64,000 bases of DNA from Crotalaria pallida (GCA_037953625.1 CM075653.1:8432001-8496000); one strand, 5' to 3'; positions 42,501 through 55,785 are shown, numbered from the stretch's first letter. The notes: generated by a model from the letters alone, not told the origin. Program-made: numbers and translations.

Positions 42501-45500
42501 TATTCTATTAAGATTCTTTTACAAATACTCCATCATATGATATTGGCAAACTTTGTTTATTTGAATTAAGTGAACATATACCCTTTCACTTATATATTAC
42601 TCCCTCCGGTCCTTATTATAGGTCACATTCTAGAAGGTTTTCTTGGTCCTAATTATAAGTCACTTTATATTTCCAATGTATCATTTATTGCTTTTTCTCT
42701 TTTTTGCCCTTATTAAATGCTTTGACTATCTATGTGTTTTTGTTGTTCATTAATGAGTGTGAATTTTCCAAGAAAAGTTTAGAGGGTAAAATTGTAATGT
42801 TACAATATATTCTCATAAAATTTATAAAACTAACTACTTTCCTTGGTATGTGTAATTCGGTTAAGTATGCCCTATAATAAGGACCGGAGGGAGTATTGTT
42901 AATGCTCCATTAACATGTTTTTTTCTCCTTTTCATTTACTGCTCATCTGTTGAATGATTCCTGAGTGATTTTTATTGCATCTTCTTTTCCTTCAACCAGG
43001 AATACAATGTGCTTGACTATGAGGAGAAAGTAGTCGATGGTTTTTATGATGTATATGGGCTCAGTACCGATTTAGCAATGCAAGGAAAGATGCCATCTCT
43101 GACAGAACTTGATGCAAAATCCGGAAGTTCTGGCTTTGAAGTTGTCATAGTTGACCGTGAAATTGATCCTGCTCTCGAAGAGCTGATGCAAATTGCACAT
43201 TGTATTGCATTAGACTGCCCTGTCACCGAGGTTGCTATTTTGGTACAAAGGCTTGCCGAACTTGTTACGGGCCATATGGGTGGTCCTGTAAAGGATGCTA
43301 ATATCATATTGGCAAAGTGGACAGAAAGAAGTACAGAGTTAAGGACATCTCAAAACACGAGTGTGTTGCCTCTTGGGTCCATAAATATTGGGCTCTCCAG
43401 ACATCGTGCATTGCTTTTCAAGGTCAGCATCATGGCTGTTGTTATTGATTGAAATCTTGTAAGCCATAATTTGATGTCAGGCTTGTCCAGTATAATACAT
43501 ATTGGTTGCAGACTAGGCAACAGGTTACAAAAAAATATAATTGAAATTTCATGAATAAATATTAATTAACTTAAAACATTTGTGAAAAAAAATGTTGATT
43601 TGCTACACAGACTTAACATTGTATGTATTAATTTGCGACACAGACTTTACATTTTCACTCAGACTTAACGCTTTCACATATATATTTGCTATTGCTTAAT
43701 ATAATTATCTTTTCTCTGGTTACAGGTATTAGCTGACAATATCAAAATGCCTTGTAGACTGGTAAAAGGTAGTCATTATACTGGTGTTGAAGATGATGCT
43801 GTCAACATTATAAAGTTGGAGGATGAAAGGTTATTTATTTTCCTGTCCTTGTAATTTTCATGCACATGTTGATAAATGATAACTCATTAATTTGTGTGTG
43901 CACGACTGCGTGTTGTTGTTCACGGTGAGTTTTTATCTTCTTTAGTATGTATTTTGGCTGAAGCAAGCATTGGAAATCTCCTTAAGTGTACCCATAAATG
44001 CTGGGCTGCTGTTCTGACCTAGAAGTACTAACATCTTGCATTCTGCTTTCAGGGAGTTTTTGGTTGATCTCATGGCTGCCCCTGGAACACTTATTCCAGC
44101 TGATGTTTCAACTGCAAAGGATACATCCTTTAATCCTTACAACCCCAAGGTTTTGCCAAGTTTACCTTCTACTAGGGAAACTGATTTTTATTACACAAGA
44201 CTTGCGCCATCTCATGGTGAAGGTAGTAGTCAGAATTCTGTAGTAAAAAGTGCTTCGCCTCCGTTGAATGGAAATTCATACTTTGACCAGTCAGAGTACA
44301 TGCCTTCAAACTTTGGTTTCAATGAAAACTATGATGTTGGTTCCTCAAAAATGCCTAATAGAGTGACTCCTAACCAACTAGAAAATATTGCACAATCATC
44401 TTGTTCTTCTCTGTTCAAAGGGACTCATGGAATAAATGTGGCTGGTGATGGGACTAGACTGAATGCCAATGTTGTACCATATGGCCAAAACAATTCTGAT
44501 CACTCTCAGAGCCTTTTTGCTGATCTTAACCCATTCCGGAAAGCAGGAGCTAGCAAGACCTATGATCATAACAAGCTGATGGAAAATAAAGCTCCTGAGC
44601 TGCAGAGAACAAGAAATAATACTGTTTGTGGTCGACCCCCTAACCCTTTGATGTGGAAGAATCGTTATGCTTACAATGAAGTCCCCAGGAAAATTAATCG
44701 TGATCCTAATGATTACAACTTTTCCAATAGTTCTTCCATAGCTGAAAAGATTGATCTCGATGGTTCCAAATCATCAAACAATTCAAATTTTAGTAATGAT
44801 GGAAATGCTCCAAAATTGGCCCAAGTTATTGGTTCAGTTGCACCTTATGGTGTAGATGAACTGAAGAGGGTTGAGGATCTGAATGTTGATTACAATAGAG
44901 GCACATCAGAAAATTCCCAAAATAACATGTTAGATGTGGCTAAAGAACACAAAAACATTAAAATTGGTCATCTTGACCAGAGGAAGTGCCCACATGATAG
45001 ATTCACAGGGGAAAATTCGAAATTAAAGGATACAGGGAGTCGTAGCTCCCCGGTTGATTTCAATTCAAACAAGATTGATCGGATGTTGGACGACGTAGAT
45101 GTCAGTGAATGTGAGATTCCATGGGAGGATCTGGTTATTGGTGAAAGATTTGGTATAGGTAATGTGCATGACTTGTATTTATCTTGTACTGTTAATATTT
45201 GGTATTGTAGCACTGGTTTACCTTTTCACCAAGATGCAAATCAACCATTAATAGTGTCAGATCTAACATTTATTTCTACTGACTATTAAGTGATCATGTT
45301 TTTATTCATGCAAGCATGGTACTAAGATGTTGGGTGCACCTCTCAAATTTTGCTATTTTCCCTTTTTTTTAACCTCCACAATGATTTAAAAAGACGTTTA
45401 CTGGTTGTTAGTGAGGCTTCTGTAATGCATATGTTTTGCATGCCTATATAAGTGCTTCTTCATTATTAATTGTGTTCATGCTTTCTCGCAAATAGGTTCG

Positions 45501-48294
45501 TATGGCGAGGTATTCCGTGCAGACTGGAATGGAACCGTAAGTGCTATAATTACTGGACATACTATTACGGAGTCCTAGTCTATGATTTTCTGACTGGCAA
45601 TGTGTTGTTGAAATATCAGGAGGTTGCTGTGAAGAAATTTTTTGATCAGGATTTTTCGGGCGATGCTTTGTCCGAATTCAAAAGAGAAGTAAGCTTCACA
45701 CCTTTTTTTGGGCATACTGCCACTATTCTTCTCATTTGCATAAAAGAATTAGACAAAAATCTGGAAAAATTATCTTTCCTTTACTTTGACAACCGTAAAA
45801 AACTGATTGGAAGATTTAGGTGGAAATATTGTTGAGGGAAAAAATAATTTAACTTGAAGTGAAGCAGATATGGGTACAAAATGAAAGAACAAATGGAAGG
45901 AAAGAAGTAGTTACTTGAGTAAGGGTCCACCACCATTCTTTTCTTGAAAACTGAAATAATACTCTGCTTTCCATCTTTTTGCTGCAAGGTACGGATAATG
46001 CTTAGACTGCGTCATCCAAATGTCGTTCATTTTATTGGTGCTGTTACTCGTCCTCCCAATCTCTCAATCATTACAGAGTTTCTTCCAAGGTAATATGGTC
46101 ATTTGGTGCTATTTCCATATCTTGGTAGTTTTTAACTTTTTTCATTGTTATATATCAAACATGATATTGATAACTGCTTATTAGTTGCTTAGGCCTCTTC
46201 AACATCAGCACAGTGGGCATATTTGCAAACCGTTGCTTGATTATGTTAATCTCCATATCTTTTTTGTTTTGGTTCTTCTCTTTTCATATCTAGTTTTCAA
46301 ACTAACATTATGTTTTTCAGAGGAAGCTTGTATCATATTCTTCATCGTTCTAATTGTCAGATCGATGAGAAACAAAGGATAAAAATGGCTCTGGATGTGG
46401 TATGAAATAGGTTACCCTTCTGCCTTTCTAACCAACATTTACATTAGCTAACTTTTAATTCTACGACTCTTTATTTTCCAGGCCAGGGGCATGAATTGCT
46501 TACATTCCAGCACTCCTACAATTGTTCACCGAGATCTCAAATCTGCAAATCTTTTGGTTGATGAGAACTGGAATGTTAAGGTATATGTTTGAAACTTTGT
46601 GTTGTATATGTGCCCCATGTGTGATTTCTTTCATTTGTACGTCCTCCCGAATATCCTCTTTGCACTTTATATGTACATGTTTGTTAGTTTACTGAAGTCA
46701 AATAGTTTGATGGCCTAGAAAGTACAGTGTTTGTAATGGTTATCTGATTTGGTCTTTTTGTTCAAGGTGGATAGTTTTTTGAACTATGGATGCTTCAATT
46801 TATATGAACTATGAACTAAGTTTGTCAGTTTTTAATCTGCTCCTTTTTTTAATGGGTATTTTTCTTTATGTCTCTACAGGTATGTGATTTTGGGTTGTCA
46901 CGCTTGAAACACAACACATTCTTGTCATCCAAGTCAACTGCTGGAACGGTGAGAATTTAAGAAGATTATGCATTATTCTAAATGATAATTGAATTAGGCA
47001 CGTGTAACATGTGTATTAATCTTCCTGTTCTATGTTCAACCCTAACATGGTTTTTCCTTCAACATGTTAGCCTGAATGGATGGCTCCTGAAGTTCTCCGC
47101 AATGAGCCCTCAAATGAAAAGTGAGTTGTTTTTAATTTTTAGTGAACTGCTTTTCTTTTGGCTTTTATTTGCATTTTATTATATAATCTGTGCATTCAAT
47201 GTTTGTCCATACCATAATTTGTTCCTTGCATTTTCACTGAGTCCTAACAATGTAGACGCCATGTCAAAGCTTTTTTTTATCTCCAAGCCTGCCTCTTTGC
47301 CCCTAACAAAACAACACTTGTCAACTGTCGTAAGTAAAATAAGTTCTGGTAGGCCTATTTGACTGTCTTTTGGTATGTGAAAGGCACTTTTTGCCACCTT
47401 AAATTAGCTAAAAAAATTAAGCATTCGGTAATTGAATCCCTATTTGATTGGTGTCTAATTGAATTCTTTCTTCCAATTAATAATATTGCAGTTATCACAG
47501 TCAATAGCACAATCGTATTTAGTAAATATGGTATTTCATTTTTTTTTTTGTTTGCATATTTTGTACTTAAAAAGTAAATGCTTGGCAGATAAGAAAGAAT
47601 ACTGTAGCGGAGAAGAAGCTGGAATTTTTGAATTATAGCTATTCAGCGAACATCTATTTAGATTTTAGACTCAAATACATATGCCAGCTTCTCTGTTGCT
47701 TGAAATGGAAGCTGTGTGTATTTAGTAGTTAGTACAACTCTGTTAATTTGTATCATTCCAATGTACAGGTGTGACGTTTACAGTTTCGGAGTCATTCTAT
47801 GGGAGCTTGCCACTTTAATGTTGCCTTGGATTGGAATGAATCCTATGCAAGTTGTTGGTGCAGTGGGTTTTCAAGACCGTCACCTTGATATTCCTAAGAA
47901 CGTTGACCCTTTGGTTGCAAGCATAATCTGGGAATGTTTGCAACAGTAAGCACCATTAAACTTCATGCTTGATTAACTTTTTTACGGTTTTGCTATCATT
48001 GTCCTTGGGGGATGGTTATGGAACCATATGAGGTGAACTTTTATTAAAAGACTAAATGCATTGTTTCTTAATTTATTTATTAAAGACACACTACTCAGTA
48101 AAAGCTCACTTTTTTTTTTAAGAAAAAAAAATCAAAGGACAATGGTTAGCCAAACTGATTTTATTATTTCTGGTTGATGACCTTTTCCTCCCTTTGTTTC
48201 TGACAGGGATCCAAATCTGCGTCCCTCATTTGCACAGCTGACAGTGGCACTACAGCCCCTGCAACGTCTAGCTATCCCATATCATCAAGAGTAG
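39530..48294 (+). CDS. Raf-like MAP kinase kinase kinase (SIS8/EDR1-like), 13 coding exons
   Basis: Exons: 39530-39859 (1A) or 41473-41820 (1B), 43000-43422, 43726-43829, 44053-45158, 45496-45536, 45620-45688, 45989-46089, 46321-46399, 46482-46580, 46880-46948, 47071-47120, 47769-47945, 48207-48294. All are GT-AG and in phase, giving 911 residues with 1A or 917 with 1B. Exon 1 ends the N-terminal part with FSSEEEFQVQLALAISA. Residues ~111-310 form the EDR1/CTR1-type regulatory domain (YNVLDYEEKVVDGFYDVYGL, LSRHRALLFKVLADN). A Ser/Asn-rich linker follows. The kinase domain (~645-905) has GxGSYGEV, AVKK (Lys673), HRDLKSAN (Asp769), DFG (787-789) and PEWMAPEVL, so it is catalytically complete. 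Plant B3 Raf-like kinases act in sugar, ethylene, defence and stress signalling. The SIS8-like subgroup assignment is inference. Confidence 0.92.
40037..40165. mobile_element. Short MITE-like inverted repeat in intron 1A
   Basis: AGTGCATGTTTGGA at the left and TCCAAACATGCTCT at the right form an inverted pair about 130 bases apart. A related pair lies near 58632-58735. Confidence 0.5.
40172..40630 (+). mobile_element. SINE interrupted by a hAT MITE
   Basis: The left part (40172-40284) has an A-box-like CTCGGTGCAGTTGC and a B-box-like GGGTTCAAATCC, then TAAGGCTTGGTATATCTAACC. The right part (40593 to ~40630) has AATAGGTGGGAGCCTCATGCACTAG and a C/T-rich end. The join of the two parts reads like Au-type plant SINEs. 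The interruption is the 292-base hAT-like element with its 8-base duplication. Confidence 0.7.
40293..40584. mobile_element. hAT-type MITE nested in SINE
   Basis: Flanked by the exact 8-base TSD CCCCAGAC (40285-40292 and 40585-40592), the length typical of hAT elements. The left end is CAGGGCCGTCCC; the right end reversed is CAATGCCGAT, an imperfect TIR. Non-coding. The SINE continues on the far side, which confirms the borders. Confidence 0.8.
41221..41472 (+). promoter_or_regulatory. Upstream region of exon 1B
   Basis: Presumed promoter/leader of the alternative first exon. TTGACT words (W-box core) at 41243-41248 and 41399-41404, and a purine-rich leader similar in style to that of exon 1A. 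No clear TATA box. Confidence 0.35.
41473..41820 (+). CDS. Alternative first coding exon (1B) of the kinase gene
   Basis: A second intact first exon of 116 codons, starting MKNIFKKFN and ending in a GT donor (CGG|GTAAGT) in the same phase as exon 1A. It keeps the exon 1A landmarks in order: M(K/R)NIFKK, HPDxNRxNExPA, DFSSEEEFQVQLALAISA and DDQ. The spacer between them differs. The last residue is Arg (KHYR), where 1A has Trp (QRYW), the residue usual before EYNVLDY in this family. No splice acceptor is apparent before its ATG, so it would be used with its own promoter in place of 1A. It may be expressed, or it may be a decaying duplicate that has stayed open. Confidence 0.75.
42600..42893. 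mobile_element. Stowaway-type MITE (copy B) in kinase intron 1
   Basis: Inverted ends CTCCCTCCGGTCCTTATTAT on both sides, flanked by TA. It is a close copy of the element at 28008-28303 and lies 106 bases before exon 2. Confidence 0.9.
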
Positions 48295-48706
48295 CTAGCT
48301 TCGCCGATACTGCAACTCCGCAAGAGGCTTCTGTAAATTCTACCCCTTGAAATGTCTTAACTTTTGTAAATATGAACATGCAAGCTTCCCTTTCTCCGTA
48401 GTTTATTTGTGTAAGCATAAAAAACAAGTATAAAAAAAAAGTATAAAGTTATCAAAGGGAATAAGAGCTCAATGAAAGAATAAGAATCGCTCAAAGCTTT
48501 TAAGGCAAATGGTTGGGTTAAGGAATAATATCATTTGCTGCTGTAACCCATGAAAGACTGCAGAATCGTTTGGTTTTGGTTGATACCCAAAACCTTGTTT
48601 GTATTATGTAAATAACTGTTTCTCAACTCTCAAAGTTGTCGTCATTTTCCTTTTAAGTTCGTTTTCAGGAAATGCTACATTTGAGTGTGCAACGCAGTTT
48701 GTGTTG
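48295..48706 (+). other. Kinase 3' untranslated region and spacer
   Basis: Sequence after the stop codon to the start of the LTR-like element. TATAAAAAAAAAGTATAAAG near 48430 and TTTAATAAATTG near 48733 are AT-rich, but no strong polyadenylation signal can be assigned. Confidence 0.4.
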
Positions 48707-49348
48707 TGTAATGTCCGCAATTTTTCCCATTTTAATAAATTGATTTTTTTTAAGATTTTTGATTGGTCAATTCTTTTTAAATTTAGATAAAAATATTATT
48801 TGATTTATAATAATACATGAAAATGAGGGAATTATTTTATTAATTTAAAAGATTTACTTTGTAGTGATAAATTATTGTGTGTTTTAGAGAAATGGTTATT
48901 TATTGATTTCTTTGATTTATTTAACTTTGATGATTCATAACTTTTGACTGGTAAATCGGAATCTGACGAATTTGCAGTCAAAACGATCGTAATGAAATGT
49001 ATTTATTTTTGTACAGTTTGGAATTTATTTTGAAGTCCACGAAATTTTTATATCTTTGTGGGAAATTATAACGTTTTATTATTTAAGAAAATTGAGTTAT
49101 GATTTTAAGTATTATTTACTGTATTGGAAAAATATTATTTTCTCCTATCTAAATGAGATGCACGGTTTTGGTATATTTTTATGCATTTGAATTTTGAATT
49201 TGTTAAACATTCATTTATTAGTGCATAAAACCCTAGGTCAACCCAGTTAATGCAACCTACCTCTTAAAACACCTTAATTAAGATTAACAGTTAATGACCC
49301 TATCTAAGTTTTAAACCCCATTTTCAATAAAATGAACCCTACCCCACC

Positions 49349-49500
49349 TATTCCTATAAATAACCATCCCACCCCTTCTTACATGTCATTATTCTTACCT
49401 AAAAAAAAAAGAAGAGAAGAACCTAGAGGGAGAGAGGGAGAGGCCGAGAGGGAGGAAGAAGGAGGAGTTCCAATTTTCATCCCATTTTTCACCATCAACC
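49349..49500 (+). promoter_or_regulatory. TATA box and leader of the large LTR
   Basis: CCTATAAATAACC (TATA at about 49355-49361) is followed by CCACCCC and then an AG-rich tract, the arrangement of a plant core promoter, ~650 bases into the LTR-like element. The 110-codon frame 49332-49664 overlaps the TATA box and is not believed. Confidence 0.45.
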
Positions 49501-52500
49501 TAGGTAATGACCTTCAGTCTTGTTTTCCTTTCTCTTTTCCTTTTTGTTTTTCGGTTTTTATATGCTTTCATGAAGGGTTTTTGTTGTTTGATGATCAAAA
49601 GCTTTTGCATGTATGTTTTAGTGATTTCTCTTTACTTTTTAAGCATTTTTATGTATGTATTTGAGTTTGAAAACAAAAAAAAATGGACATGCAAGAGGCA
49701 AGGAGGTCCTCACAGTTTTTGTTGTGTTCATGGCCTTGATGATTTTGTTTTGTTTCTTTGGTGCGATTTATGTTTGAAATAAGTGAGTAAGGGTTGATTT
49801 TTATGGTGCATGTTATCGTTTTGATCTTAGTTGCAAAATCCCCCAATTTTCCTTGAGTGTGCCACGGCCCAGGGTTAGAAAATAAGGGAAATAAATTGTG
49901 TTTTTGATGCATGTTAAGGATTTGTTAATCTTTGTTAATCTTTGTTATATTCTAGCTTATTTTCGGTTTTCATATGAAGAATAAGTTGTTAAATTGATTT
50001 TGTCTTGGTTTGGGAATTTTGAGTGCCACACGGTTTTGTTGTTGTGGTTCAAATAATTTTTATCCTTAGTGCATGTAATTGATTTGGAAATCCTTGTTGA
50101 TTTCTTGATGTGTTTTCGGTCCTCATAAGAAAATGAATGATTGAATTGATATTGGTTGGGAATGCTTATTTCAAGTGCTAAATGGTGTAAATTAGAGAGC
50201 ATGCATGTGGAGATTGAACTAAAATTTTGTGTTTATAGCTAATATGTGATTCGGCCAAAGCATGAAAATTAGGGGGACTAATCTTAATCTTTGATGCATG
50301 TTAGTGTGTTAAGTTATTTTGCAAGAATCAAACCTATTTCTTTGATGTGTTTCGGTTTTGGTATGTAGTTTAGGAAAATGGAATTGTTTTGTAAAACATG
50401 ATGGATTTTTTGTGAAGTTGGTCTATTTTCCTTGCTCAATGATTCGGCCATGCCTGTGAAAGTGATTAAATGATTTTGTGTATTAAGAAAGAAATAGTGC
50501 ATGAATGCTTTGAAAGAGTTAAATTGATTTAAGAATGTGAGACTTGTAAATTTGGCTTACTTTCTTGCTCAATTCGGTTCCTACATGTTTGAATAGGAAG
50601 GCATGAAAGTTTGGTCATTTTGGGATAGATTATGTGTTATATGTTTGATTATGAGTTAGCTAATTAGTGTTAATTGTGAAATTGCTTAATTAAGTGCTTA
50701 AGGGAGTGTTATGAAGCAAATTGATTTTTGGTTCATTTTTGTGCACAATTCGGTTCTTGCATGATCATTAGGGAATGAGCTTATTTTGCTACATGTTACA
50801 TGCTATTTGAGCATGCCCTAGTGACCTTGAATTAGTTTGGTCTTGTTTTGGTGTTTTGATGCATTTGGTTTGGTTGAGGATTTAGAGCTCTTACTTGAAA
50901 AATGTTTAGATGAAAAGTGCTTGCACATTTTTTGTGATTTTGAAATTGAACCACTGTTTTGCTATGGTTGAATTAAGCATCTCTGAATTTTGGTATGATT
51001 TTTGGAGTTAGTTTACTAATTTTTCAAGAATTGTTTTTGAGAAAACGATTTCGGAAAAATGAGTTTTTCGGGTTAAATGCAAACTGAATTTTTGAACTTG
51101 TGCTGTCCCAATGGACTTGAAATTTTTATGGTAAGATCTTACACATGTTGGGAGACCCTCTGTAAAATGTGAGGCTATTTGGAGTTGATTTGGTATTTTA
51201 TTTAACATAAAACAGTGAGCAAACTTAGTTCATGATTTTCAGAATTAGAGAGGAATTTAATTGAAAAAGTGTGACTTAGACAATTCCAAATAATCTGAAG
51301 TTTTTATGAGATTATCTTAGGAATGTGTGGATGTTCTATACCGAATTTCGTGTCAATTGGAGTTAGTTTACTATTTTAAATAAATGCATGTTTTCTTCAG
51401 GTTGCAACAGTCCTGATTGGATTTTTAGGGCAAAATTGAATAAAAACTTGTGTTCTGGATATTGGAATGACTTGAAAATTTTATGGGATGTTCTTTAATA
51501 TATGTATAAATGTATTGGAAAGTTTGAGACTGTTTGATTTGACATAGTCTTGGAATTTTGTTTCCTTGTATCCCCCGAATTCGGTCTAGCGTGTGTTTGA
51601 TGTTTTTGGTAAATGTGGTGCCTTGTGTAAATTCATTGGACTTGGCTGGATTTTTATTTTGATTGTGATATTTGGATAAAATTAAAGGAGTATAGGAGGT
51701 AGGCTTTTGTCCATAAAAGTTGACTTGCATGATAGGTAATGTAAATTGGTTTAAAGTCAAGAATACGTGTACCCTGGTTGATTTGCATCCACGTTGTGAT
51801 TTTTGAATGTGTGGCTGTAAAAATCTATTTATTTGAGTGGTATACTTGCTAATATGATTCGATTTGAATTAACTTAAGGCGTGCTAATTGAGTTGTTTGA
51901 ACTAGAGTAAGCTTGTTTCGGGTAGAGTAAGTTTATGGAATTAGTATGACTAAATTGTCAGGCTATGTGCTACTCGAATAGAATTATGTGCATAATTAAG
52001 GAAGTGAAGGAAGATGAGCTATGTATATAAATGCCTATGATTTAAGTGATGCATTTTGAATTGTCCTAAGTGGTTAGGTGCTAAGTGTTTGACTTGGTGA
52101 ATTGCTTTTGAATATAAATTGGCTTTGAGTTATTTGATTTTAATTTATTTCTGGATATTGGAACTATTTCATGGCTGTCCAAATATTTGTGTGGTTTTAA
52201 AAATGAATTGTTTTAAGTATTTATTTTTATCCAAATGTATTGTGAGTTGACGTATGACTTTATGGTAATTTTGAATGATCGAAAAGTGATTTTATGGAAT
52301 CATGTTGTGGCTGTCCAAAATTTTAATTGAGGTGTTTTCAATTGATAAAATGTTTACAAGTGTTTAAAAGCATGATTTTTAAGTGTTTAAAGTTATAGTA
52401 AAAGCTAGATCGTACAATTGGAGTTTTTCGATGTTTTTGGGTCCGAGTGAGCAGCTGTCCAAGACGGACCAACAACCGATTTATTCATTTAAAATAATTT

Positions 52501-52672
52501 TGTTAATTGTTTAATGATGGTTTTAAGGTAGGAGAAGTGCTAGAAAGATTCTGAACGATTTTGGAGAAAAGGATTTATGTTTTGATTTTTACCCGAAGGA
52601 TTTCAACTTAAGTTTCAAAGAGTGATTTTTTAACTTTGGGGTAGACGTTTGGATTAGATTATATTATTAATA

Positions 52673-53202
52673 GGCTTATTTAACACTTTAGTCCCTGAAC
52701 TTAGGTGCTCTTTTGGATTTGGTCCTTAAATATTTTTTTCAATTCTTTGAATCCCTGAACTTTGTTTAATTTTTGAAAATGGTCATTTCGTCACTTAAGT
52801 GATGATATAGTCGATAATATGTCATGTCACTTTCACAATATCGACAATTGACGTGTTATGTAGAGTCACGAGACACTATATGATTTTTTTATTTAAAAAA
52901 TAATTCCTTTTAAAATTTATTAAAAGATACAATATTCTTTAAAAAAAAATACAATTTTTAATTATTTTTAATAAATTTGAATTTTTTTTACTTTAAAAAA
53001 TTCACGTGGCATCATTAGGTACGTTACCTATCGATTTTGCGAATGTGACATGGCATATCCTAGGTCATATGAACACTTAAGTGATGAAAGGACCATTTCA
53101 AAAAATTAAAAAAAGTTTAGGGACTCAGAACATCGAAAAAAATGTTTAAGGACCAATTTCAAAAGAGCACCTAAGTTCAGGGACTAAAATGTTAAATAAG
53201 CC
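52673..53202. mobile_element. MULE-like MITE with long TIRs (copy 1)
   Basis: Exact 9-base TSD TTATTAATA (52664-52672 and 53203-53211). The ends GGCTTATTTAACACTTTAGT and (reversed) GGCTTATTTAACATTTTAGT start inverted repeats of about 130-150 bases (CTGAACTTAGGTGCTCTTTT). Non-coding. Same family as 60269-60797. Confidence 0.92.
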
Positions 53203-53658
53203 TTATTAATATATGATGTTTGTTTTGAGGATTTAGAAGGTATCAACTGTGGATGCGTGTCGGAGGACCGCACCAGTGAAAGCTCTTTGGATTTTGTCAG
53301 CGCTCGAGGTGAGAGAGCAGCTTTCCTAAGACACAGTGGTGTGTAGGTAACATGTTAAGATGTCCCTGACCATCTCAAAAGCCGGAACGTGGGGTCTGTG
53401 AGTCAGTCGTATAGTGGCAATTGATTGTGTGTATATGACCACTTATACGCAGGACTAAGACTTCGCTTTTCCGTTATAATATTATGACACGATGCTATCT
53501 ACTTATGATAATGGGATGGTATTGTGACACTCTAGAAAATAAAACCCTTGATCCTATTTTTATTGTTGGTTACTTGAAAATTTCGTTTTGAAAGTTGTTT
53601 AACTTATGAAAATTCTCCTTAAAAATCGAACGAAATTTCCTTTGTTTTCGTGACTTTT

Positions 53659-53845
53659 TTTATTTTGGTTGCCCACCCGGTTCCCTAAGTACTACCTAGG
53701 TACATCCGGATCCGACCCGGGTCGCGTGCCTGGCTATGGCAGGTGAGTCTCGCAACATGAATTTTCTGCATTCACAAGGACTCGAACTCGAGACCTTGCT
53801 TAAGCGAGACCGAGCCGCTTACCACTCGTCTCAACCCATGTTTTA
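53659..53845 (-). mobile_element. tRNA-derived SINE in solo LTR
   Basis: TSD GTGACTTTT (53650-53658 and 53846-53854). On the minus strand: A box GACGAGTGGTAAGCGGC, B box CTCGAGTTCGAGTCCTTG, and an A-rich end (Ts at 53655-53662 on plus). Confidence 0.8.
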
Positions 53846-54439
53846 GTGACTTTTCCCAAACAAATCTTTCCCTGACGTATCTGTAATAACACATATTTAT
53901 AACGACAGCAAAGCCAGCAGGGCACTTAGAATCATATGCATAACCATCATCAAGATCATAATATAAACAAGTTGTTGAAATGGTTTGCTTCCCAAAAGCC
54001 TCCTTTCCCAAAAGGAGGAGTCCTTGGCCACCCTTGTGCTACATCCTAGCACCCAAAACATATATATACAAGTCTAGTGAAAGTAATTTTTATATATACA
54101 TCATAAGTCCCAAAATAAGGCCCAGGACGACCATGAGACAACTACAACTATTTACTCTCCCTGTAAGGGAGAGCACTCCTGCTCGACCTGCGATAGTGTA
54201 AGCTCGGTACCTGTGTAAAAAAAAAAGGTAAGGAGTGAGCATTATTACACAGTACTTAGAAATTATATTCTAAAAGGACATAGTAAATAACCAAGTCAAA
54301 CATATTTATAACAAAATATCTACATCACAACAATCACATTCAAATTCATGTTTTTACACTCATTTATATTTCTTAACTTATTTACTTTTCTTTCTGCTTA
54401 TTTTTACTCACTTTTCTTTCTACTTTGTTTTCCCCCATT

Positions 54440-54775
54440 CGAACATTTACATATGTTAGGATGTTTTCACCCAATAGGACGTTTTCACCTAGGACGTTTG
54501 AGCACCCATTAGAACCTTTAATACTCGTCGGGACCTTTCTTATTCTTTTATTATTCTTAGTCGTTCATGTCTTTTACATGATTTTTATTTATTCTCTTTT
54601 AATTGCGCATAATGATCCGTGGTGACACAATTTACACCTAACGGGACCTTTTTCACCTAATGGGACATTTGCACCTAATGGGACGTTCGCACCTAATAGA
54701 ACCGTTGCACCTACTGAGACATTTGCACCTAACAGGACATTTGTACCTAAGGGGGTGTGTCACCCAAAGGGATCA
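54440..54775. repeat. Short tandem array (CACCTAATGGGAC units)
   Basis: Variants of CACCTAATGGGACATTTG repeat about every 17-21 bases from 54646 to 54770 (eight or so copies: CACCTAACGGGACC, CACCTAATGGGACAT, CACCTAATAGAACC, CACCTACTGAGACAT and others). Looser copies (ACCCAATAGGACG, CACCTAGGACG) start at 54467. It lies inside the solo LTR. Confidence 0.8.
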
Positions 54776-55785
54776 TTATTTAGCGCCATAAGTTATAGGC
54801 CCTCATGGCCCTTACTCTTTATCCTCTCAAGTTTAGTTTTCTCTTCTTTCTTTCTTTTTATTCATAGCTTATCATAATTTATTTCACTATCTAATGTTAT
54901 CAAATTATCTTTAAGTGATTATGAACATCCATTCATCACATGCACAACATCTCCAACTCATTATTTACTTTATAATAACTAATTAAACTTATAATTATCA
55001 CATATTCATTTTAGCACCCTAAGCCCTTATGCACATCAACACAAGCATCATCATTTAAACATTACATAACACATACACATAGAAAATTCATCGTCAACGC
55101 AAATATTAATTTTACATAAATACAGATAATCAAATAACACCTTAAACACTAATATATCATAGTTCTATATTTTGTCAAGCCTAAACAAGTTCATTCATTT
55201 TATTTATTTATTCCAAAGTCGAGTGTTATTAACTACCCTAAGGTTTATTATTCTATTTATTCACCTAACCTTAATTAGCTACCACTATATATAGTCTAGA
55301 ATCTATTCCCTAAGTAGAGGTAATACCCCCTCCTTACCTCAACCGAAGAGAGGTAAGAAAACCTTAGAACCTCAGCTTTTCCTTCCTTGCCTTAGAACAC
55401 CCTAAGCTTGAAACCCTTGAATATTCTTTGAAACCAAAGCAAAACAACAATGAGATGAGTCGGGAACTTGTACAGAGGAGAGTGTTATGGTGGAATAGCC
55501 TTCTATTTTAGTGGCTCTTAAGGTGGAGACATGAGAGATAAAGAGAACCCATTCCCATGGAGCTTGGAGAAACTCAAGTGAATATAGTGATGGAGGTGAT
55601 GATATGCATGTGATGTGGATGATGGTAGTGAGCTTGTGTGATGGATGGAAAGCTTTAAAAAATGGTTATGGAGTTCAAGCTTGTGGAGGAAGCTTGGTTT
55701 CTCTCTAAACTTGGGGAGGAAGAATGAAAAGTGGTGGTGGAAAGTGACTTCCACGCCTTTTATTTTTTTCTGGTTTTGATCGAAC

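Noticed and set aside
44968..45213. Minus-strand frames inside kinase exons (also 43044-43307)
   Set aside because: They are antisense to well-supported conserved coding exons.
49332..49782. 110- and 91-codon frames after the kinase gene
   Set aside because: They overlap a TATA box and leader of an LTR-like element, are Phe/Leu-rich from T runs, and have no conserved feature.
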